DNA of 64,000 nt from NCBI GenBank assembly GCA_027067955.1, contig JAMOUW010000045.1, positions 62,001-126,000 on the forward strand. The letters run 5' to 3'. The notes under the pieces were generated by a model. It did not search any database, had not been told where the DNA came from, and saw nothing but the letters and a program-made list of their open reading frames with translations. A program made the translations under genes and the position numbers. Shown here piece by piece: positions 62,127 to 64,000 of the stretch (its first letter is position 1; each line of letters opens with the position of its first letter). This stretch comes from Thermaceae bacterium (GTDB lineage: Bacteria; Deinococcota; Deinococci; Deinococcales; Marinithermaceae).

Positions 62127-63411
62127 AGACCGCCAGCCGCGCGCGCCAGTACCCCCACCCCAGCGTGGCCGCCCGCACCAGGTTGATCAGGATCATCCCC
62201 CACCAAACGCCTGCCAGGCCCCAGCCCATGGGTACTACCAGCAGCATCTCGAGCGCGCCCACGACCGCCGCTAGCAGCATCGCCGCCGCCAGAAAGCGAA
62301 ACTGTTCGGCGGCCATGAATATGCCGTCCCAAACGAAGACCAGGGCGTTGAGCGGCTGCGAGGCCCAGATGAGCGGCCAGATGGAGGCCAGCGCCGCCAG
62401 CACCGCCGCGTCACTGGTGAAGATGCGCGGCACCAGGTCGCGGCCAAGGACGAGCAAGGCTGCTATCAGCACCCCAACTATCAGCCCCCAGAAGAGCAGC
62501 CGGTCGGCCACCACCCGCGCCCGCGCCGGGTCCTCGCCGCGGTAGCGGGCGACCAGCGCCTGAGCAGCAATCGCCAGCGCATCGACCGACATGGCGATGA
62601 AGAACCAGATCTGCCAGGCCACCTGGTGGGCGGCGACCGCCACCGTGCCCACCCGGGCGGCCACCGCCGCCGCCAGGGTGATCGCCGCCACCAGGCTGAA
62701 GGTGCGCACCAGCAGCTCGCCCCCCACCTTCAAGAAGGGCAGCAGCGGGGCAAAGCCGGGCCAGGGCCGCACCGCGCCCAGGCGGCGCAGGTTGAGGTAG
62801 AACCAGACCGCGCCGGCGCTCTGCGCCAGCACGCTGGCCAGCGCCGCGCCCATCAGCCCCATTCCCAGCGGGAAGATGAAGAGGTAGTCGAGCACCACGT
62901 TGGCGGCGTTGACCCAGAAAGCGACCCAGAAGGGGGTGCGGGTATCTTGCAGACCGCGGTAGATGCCGTGGGCGGCCATCAGCCAGAGGATGGCCAGACC
63001 GGCCAGCGCCCTGAGCCGCAGATAGTCGAGCGCCAGCGGGTAGACCGCGCCCTTCGCACCCATCAGCCGCACCAGCCAGGGAGCCAGCAGCTCGAGGGTT
63101 AGCGTGGCCAGCAAGCCCGAAATCAGCGCCAGCCAGAGCGCGTGCCCGGCCTGCTCCAGCGCCGCCTCCCTCCCGGCGGCGCCCAGTGAGCGGGCCACCC
63201 GCGGCGTAGTGGCGTAGGAGAGAAAGTTAAAAACCACGAAAAAGAGCGCCAGCAAAGCGGTGGTAATACCCAAAGCGGCCAGCGGCTCGGCCCCCAGCCG
63301 GCCGACGAAGGCGGTGTCGGTCATGCTGACGATTGGCTCGACCGCCAGCGCCCCCAAAGCCGGCAGCGCCAGGCGGACTATTTCGCGGTCGAGCTGGCCC
63401 AGCCGTATCAA
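62125..63411 (-). CDS. MATE family efflux transporter
   Basis: LIRLGQLDREIVRLALPALGALAVEPIVSMTDTAFVGRLGAEPLAALGI; TTG start with GGAGG upstream. Confidence 0.92.
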   Translation of the reverse strand: MIRLGQLDREIVRLALPALGALAVEPIVSMTDTAFVGRLGAEPLAALGITTALLALFFVVFNFLSYATTPRVARSLGAAGREAALEQAGHALWLALISGLLATLTLELLAPWLVRLMGAKGAVYPLALDYLRLRALAGLAILWLMAAHGIYRGLQDTRTPFWVAFWVNAANVVLDYLFIFPLGMGLMGAALASVLAQSAGAVWFYLNLRRLGAVRPWPGFAPLLPFLKVGGELLVRTFSLVAAITLAAAVAARVGTVAVAAHQVAWQIWFFIAMSVDALAIAAQALVARYRGEDPARARVVADRLLFWGLIVGVLIAALLVLGRDLVPRIFTSDAAVLAALASIWPLIWASQPLNALVFVWDGIFMAAEQFRFLAAAMLLAAVVGALEMLLVVPMGWGLAGVWWGMILINLVRAATLGWGYWRARLAV

Positions 63412-63803
63412 ACCGGTTCCTCCGCCAGGTCGTGAATTTCGGGGTGTTCCCGCAAGGCATCCCCGACCAGCCCCGCCAACCGCTCGAAGCTGTTGTGCCA
63501 CACCGAACCGGCCAGCAGCCCGCGCAGGCCGCGGCGGGTCTTGAGGAAGACGACAAAGTTATCCGGCTCGTCAGTTACCGCTCCGCAACCCATCCAGAAG
63601 CGGCGGCCCTCGAAGCGCAGTTCCAGCCGCCAGCCCCAGTCTTCGGCCGCCGGTTGGTTGACCGCCACCCCGCGGCCGGCCAGCGCTTCGGAAAGATAGG
63701 AGCACAACTTACGACCGCCCAGCCCGGGGTTGACCGTTTCCGCCTCGTCAGCCTCCAGCGGAAAGGCGCTCGAGGCAAAAGACCAGACCCGCTCGAGGCT
63801 CAC
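63408..63803 (-). CDS. Hypothetical protein
   Basis: 131 aa, GTG start overlapping ispE stop. Confidence 0.6.
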   Translation of the reverse strand: MSLERVWSFASSAFPLEADEAETVNPGLGGRKLCSYLSEALAGRGVAVNQPAAEDWGWRLELRFEGRRFWMGCGAVTDEPDNFVVFLKTRRGLRGLLAGSVWHNSFERLAGLVGDALREHPEIHDLAEEPV

Positions 63804-64000
63804 CCGTCCTCCCCGGCGATCAGCGAAACCGCCCTGGTCAAGAACCCCGGGTAGCGCCGCGCCAGAGAGCCGGCGTACTGCTCGGCTTTGGCCCGGCTTT
63901 CGACCGGGGCAAAAAGGGCGCTGCCGCTGCCGCTCATCAGGGCCCCGGCCAGCCCGTGCCCCTCGAGCAGCCGCTTCAGGTCGGCCAGCGGCGGGTAGGC
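63800..64000 (-). CDS. ispE: 4-diphosphocytidyl-2-C-methyl-D-erythritol kinase, C-terminal part (truncated by window edge)
   Basis: Read by hand: AYPPLADLKRLLEGHGLAGALMSGSGSALFAPVESRAKAEQYAGSLARRYPGFLTRAVSLIAGEDG*; GHMP motif LMSGSGSALFA. Confidence 0.8.
   Translation of the reverse strand, partial: AYPPLADLKRLLEGHGLAGALMSGSGSALFAPVESRAKAEQYAGSLARRYPGFLTRAVSLIAGEDG

Overview
This 64 kb window is a GC-rich bacterial chromosomal segment. Gene content (FtsH, LuxS, Lpt-like permeases, TTG/GTG starts, apparently leaderless promoters) suggests Deinococcota/Thermales, but that is inference. Most of it is core genome: an Lpt-like operon, tRNA-Arg(CCT) and tRNA-Pro(GGG), ftsH, a GH8 glycosidase, a HerA-like ATPase, ddl, pth, rplY, prs, mtnN-luxS, DUF1800/DUF1501, ferredoxin, PEGA protein, accA/accD, bactofilin/M23, a nucleoside phosphorylase, fba, pilT, panC, guaB, a thiamine ABC operon with TPP riboswitch, ribokinase, fur, a ferritin-like gene, a MATE pump and ispE. 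Two stretches look accessory. One (about 21.5-24.9 kb) holds a GIY-YIG-like/DUF6884-like gene pair, a decayed ABC ATPase pseudogene and an orphan CopG-like antitoxin. The other (about 47.3-53.2 kb, visibly AT-richer) is a two-gene methyltransferase + helicase/nuclease restriction system. A RES/Xre toxin-antitoxin pair sits at 44.7-45.5 kb. The most interesting unexplained signals are: (i) three copies of a tandem TTGTGACG-N3-TTGTGACG element (11-bp period), each upstream of a lipoprotein or small secreted gene, which looks like a PhoB/OmpR-type regulon, plus a second 11-bp-period direct repeat upstream of the PEGA gene; (ii) matched 6-7-6 palindromes at the ferritin promoter and at the fur start; (iii) dispersed heptanucleotide-repeat hairpins that abut and supply stop codons; (iv) recurrent -10 boxes 5-9 nt from start codons, implying leaderless mRNAs. 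No CRISPR array, rRNA or IS element was recognised.
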